52,444 nucleotides of DNA from CAYTTR01 sp964440805 (GTDB lineage Bacteria > Acidobacteriota > Aminicenantia > Aminicenantales > Aminicenantaceae), in the NCBI GenBank assembly GCA_964440805.1, contig CAYTTR010000016.1:1-52444 (forward strand), read 5' to 3'. Shown one piece after another: positions 52,033-52,444 of the stretch. The notes under the pieces were generated by a model that had not been told where the DNA came from, made no database searches, and worked only from the letters and a program-made list of their open reading frames with translations. The position numbers and the translations under genes are program-made. Numbering within the stretch: position 1 is the first letter of the stretch; every line of letters starts with the position of its first letter.

Positions 52033-52069
52033 AGGGGGACGTTCCCCAAAGGGACACCCTTTCCCCTGA
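52033..52069 (+). repeat. GGGACGTTCCC palindromic repeat
   Basis: gggggacgttccccaaaggg followed by acaccctttcccctgaag. It lies 4 nt after the esterase stop and 17 nt before a 9-nt array, the same order as at 4308 and 34251. Confidence 0.85.
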
Positions 52070-52085
52070 AGAAAAAGATAAATAA

Positions 52086-52130
52086 GTTGATTGTGTTGAT
52101 TGCGTTCTTTGCGTTTATTGCGTTACTTGT
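52086..52130 (+). repeat. 9-nt tandem array, GTTTATTGC type, 5 units
   Basis: gttgattgt, gttgattgc, gttctttgc, gtttattgc and gttacttgt in exact register. The minus-strand stop codon of the truncated antitoxin (52115-52117) lies within the fourth unit. Confidence 0.85.
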
Positions 52131-52183
52131 AAAAGTCTGGCCAAATTTGCCCGGGCTTCGGTGTAGGTAGTATGAATGGCCAT
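52115..52183 (-). pseudogene. Truncated YefM/Phd-type antitoxin
   Basis: ATG 52183 has a good AAGGAG site 7 nt upstream and encodes MAIHTTYTEARANLARLLQV, which matches the start of Phd/YefM antitoxins, a DNA-binding family that neutralises YoeB/Doc-type toxins. After 20 residues the 9-nt array takes over and gives a stop (22 codons in total; about 80 are normal). No toxin gene follows. The operator upstream appears intact. Confidence 0.65.
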
Positions 52184-52197
52184 TAGCCTCTCCTTTC

Positions 52198-52237
52198 TGT
52201 ACATATTAACTGTACAAGAGAGCATTTATTCTGTCAA
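52198..52237 (-). promoter_or_regulatory. Antitoxin promoter with paired TGTACA operators
   Basis: On the minus strand TTGACA (52237-52232), 17 nt, then TACAGT (52214-52209). Two TGTACA hexamers (52198-52203 and 52211-52216), centres 13 nt apart, overlap the -10 region. TGTACA is the known core of YefM-YoeB operators. Confidence 0.6.
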
Positions 52238-52390
52238 AAGTTTTCACTCTTTTTTAATTTCACTTCGTTTGAATTAATAGACGTTTGCCGAACAAATAGA
52301 ATCTCATAATCAATTTTAATGTAGGATTGACATTTTTTTATAAAAATATAAACTATAAGTAACGCTACATGTTACCTTTAGTTGATAACT

Positions 52391-52444
52391 ATGGAAAAAG
52401 CCAGTATTTTAAGCATTCTCCGTAAAGGGAATACAGTCTTTACA
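52391..52444 (+). CDS. 5' end of a gene cut by the window edge (AbiEi-like?)
   Basis: ATG 52391 opens 18 codons to the edge: MEKASILSILRKGNTVFT. The pattern (short helix, then a winged-helix beginning) resembles the N-terminus of AbiEi-type antitoxins or other wHTH proteins, but 18 residues are too few for a firm call. TTGACA at 52327 and a gtaac-7 nt-gttac inverted repeat at 52359-52375 lie upstream; the ribosome site is weak. Confidence 0.35.
   Translation, partial: MEKASILSILRKGNTVFT

Overview
The window reads as a chromosomal stretch of an anaerobic or microaerophilic Gram-negative-type bacterium. It has TonB- and TolC-type outer-membrane proteins, lipoproteins and RND efflux. The mix of secreted hydrolases (M64, amidohydrolase, paired M16, esterase lipoprotein), DUF5320/DUF6125/DUF6485 proteins and heavy Fe-S and metal handling resembles Candidatus Aminicenantes or another Acidobacteriota relative. 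That placement is inference; no rRNA gene is present to settle it. One 10-N assembly gap (27472-27481) splits an efflux gene.

Layout. 1-5.4 kb: secreted-hydrolase region with intact M64 and amidohydrolase genes between two decayed genes (a serine hydrolase and an S9 peptidase). 5.6-11.3 kb: SLC13-type permease, AhpD-like protein and a striking 1032-residue kinase-M23-aminotransferase/lyase fusion. 11.3-20.2 kb (minus strand): serine hydrolase-TPR protein, NhaC antiporter, a truncated asd joined to a lysC tail, a cystathionine gamma-synthase-type gene behind a structured leader, and uvrA. 20.5-25.2 kb: a visibly AT-rich, probably acquired island with a membrane-anchored thioredoxin, a stand-alone membrane-anchored C39 peptidase, a 94-residue precursor with both a Sec-like leader and a Gly-Gly site, an ABC exporter and a Yip1-family protein. 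I consider this the best candidate for an undescribed system. 25.3-34.2 kb: mntP, a CusCBA-type heavy-metal efflux operon with a small Cys/His protein, an ACT-domain protein, and a frameshifted aromatic amino acid decarboxylase. 34.7-38.1 kb: a small-peptide transcription unit, nikR, and a cobalamin riboswitch driving a BtuB-like receptor. 38.1-49.9 kb (minus strand): a thiouridylase-like PP-loop protein, paired M16 peptidases, trmO, ilvE, then a sulfur/Fe-S cluster (radical SAM, DUF6485, IscU-like, trans-sulfuration enzyme, Mrp, two DUF5320 proteins, Fur). 50.3-52.4 kb: an esterase with a near-leaderless promoter, then a truncated YefM/Phd-type antitoxin with an apparently intact operator.

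The intergenic spaces carry an unusual repeat system. Degenerate tandem arrays with an exact 9-nt period occur at about ten sites, often running into the stop codons of neighbouring genes. Three of them follow a GGGACGTTCCC palindromic element. Two arrays belong to nearly identical inverted copies that flank the metal-efflux block. Several genes beside these elements are broken, so gene decay and repeat spread appear to go together here.
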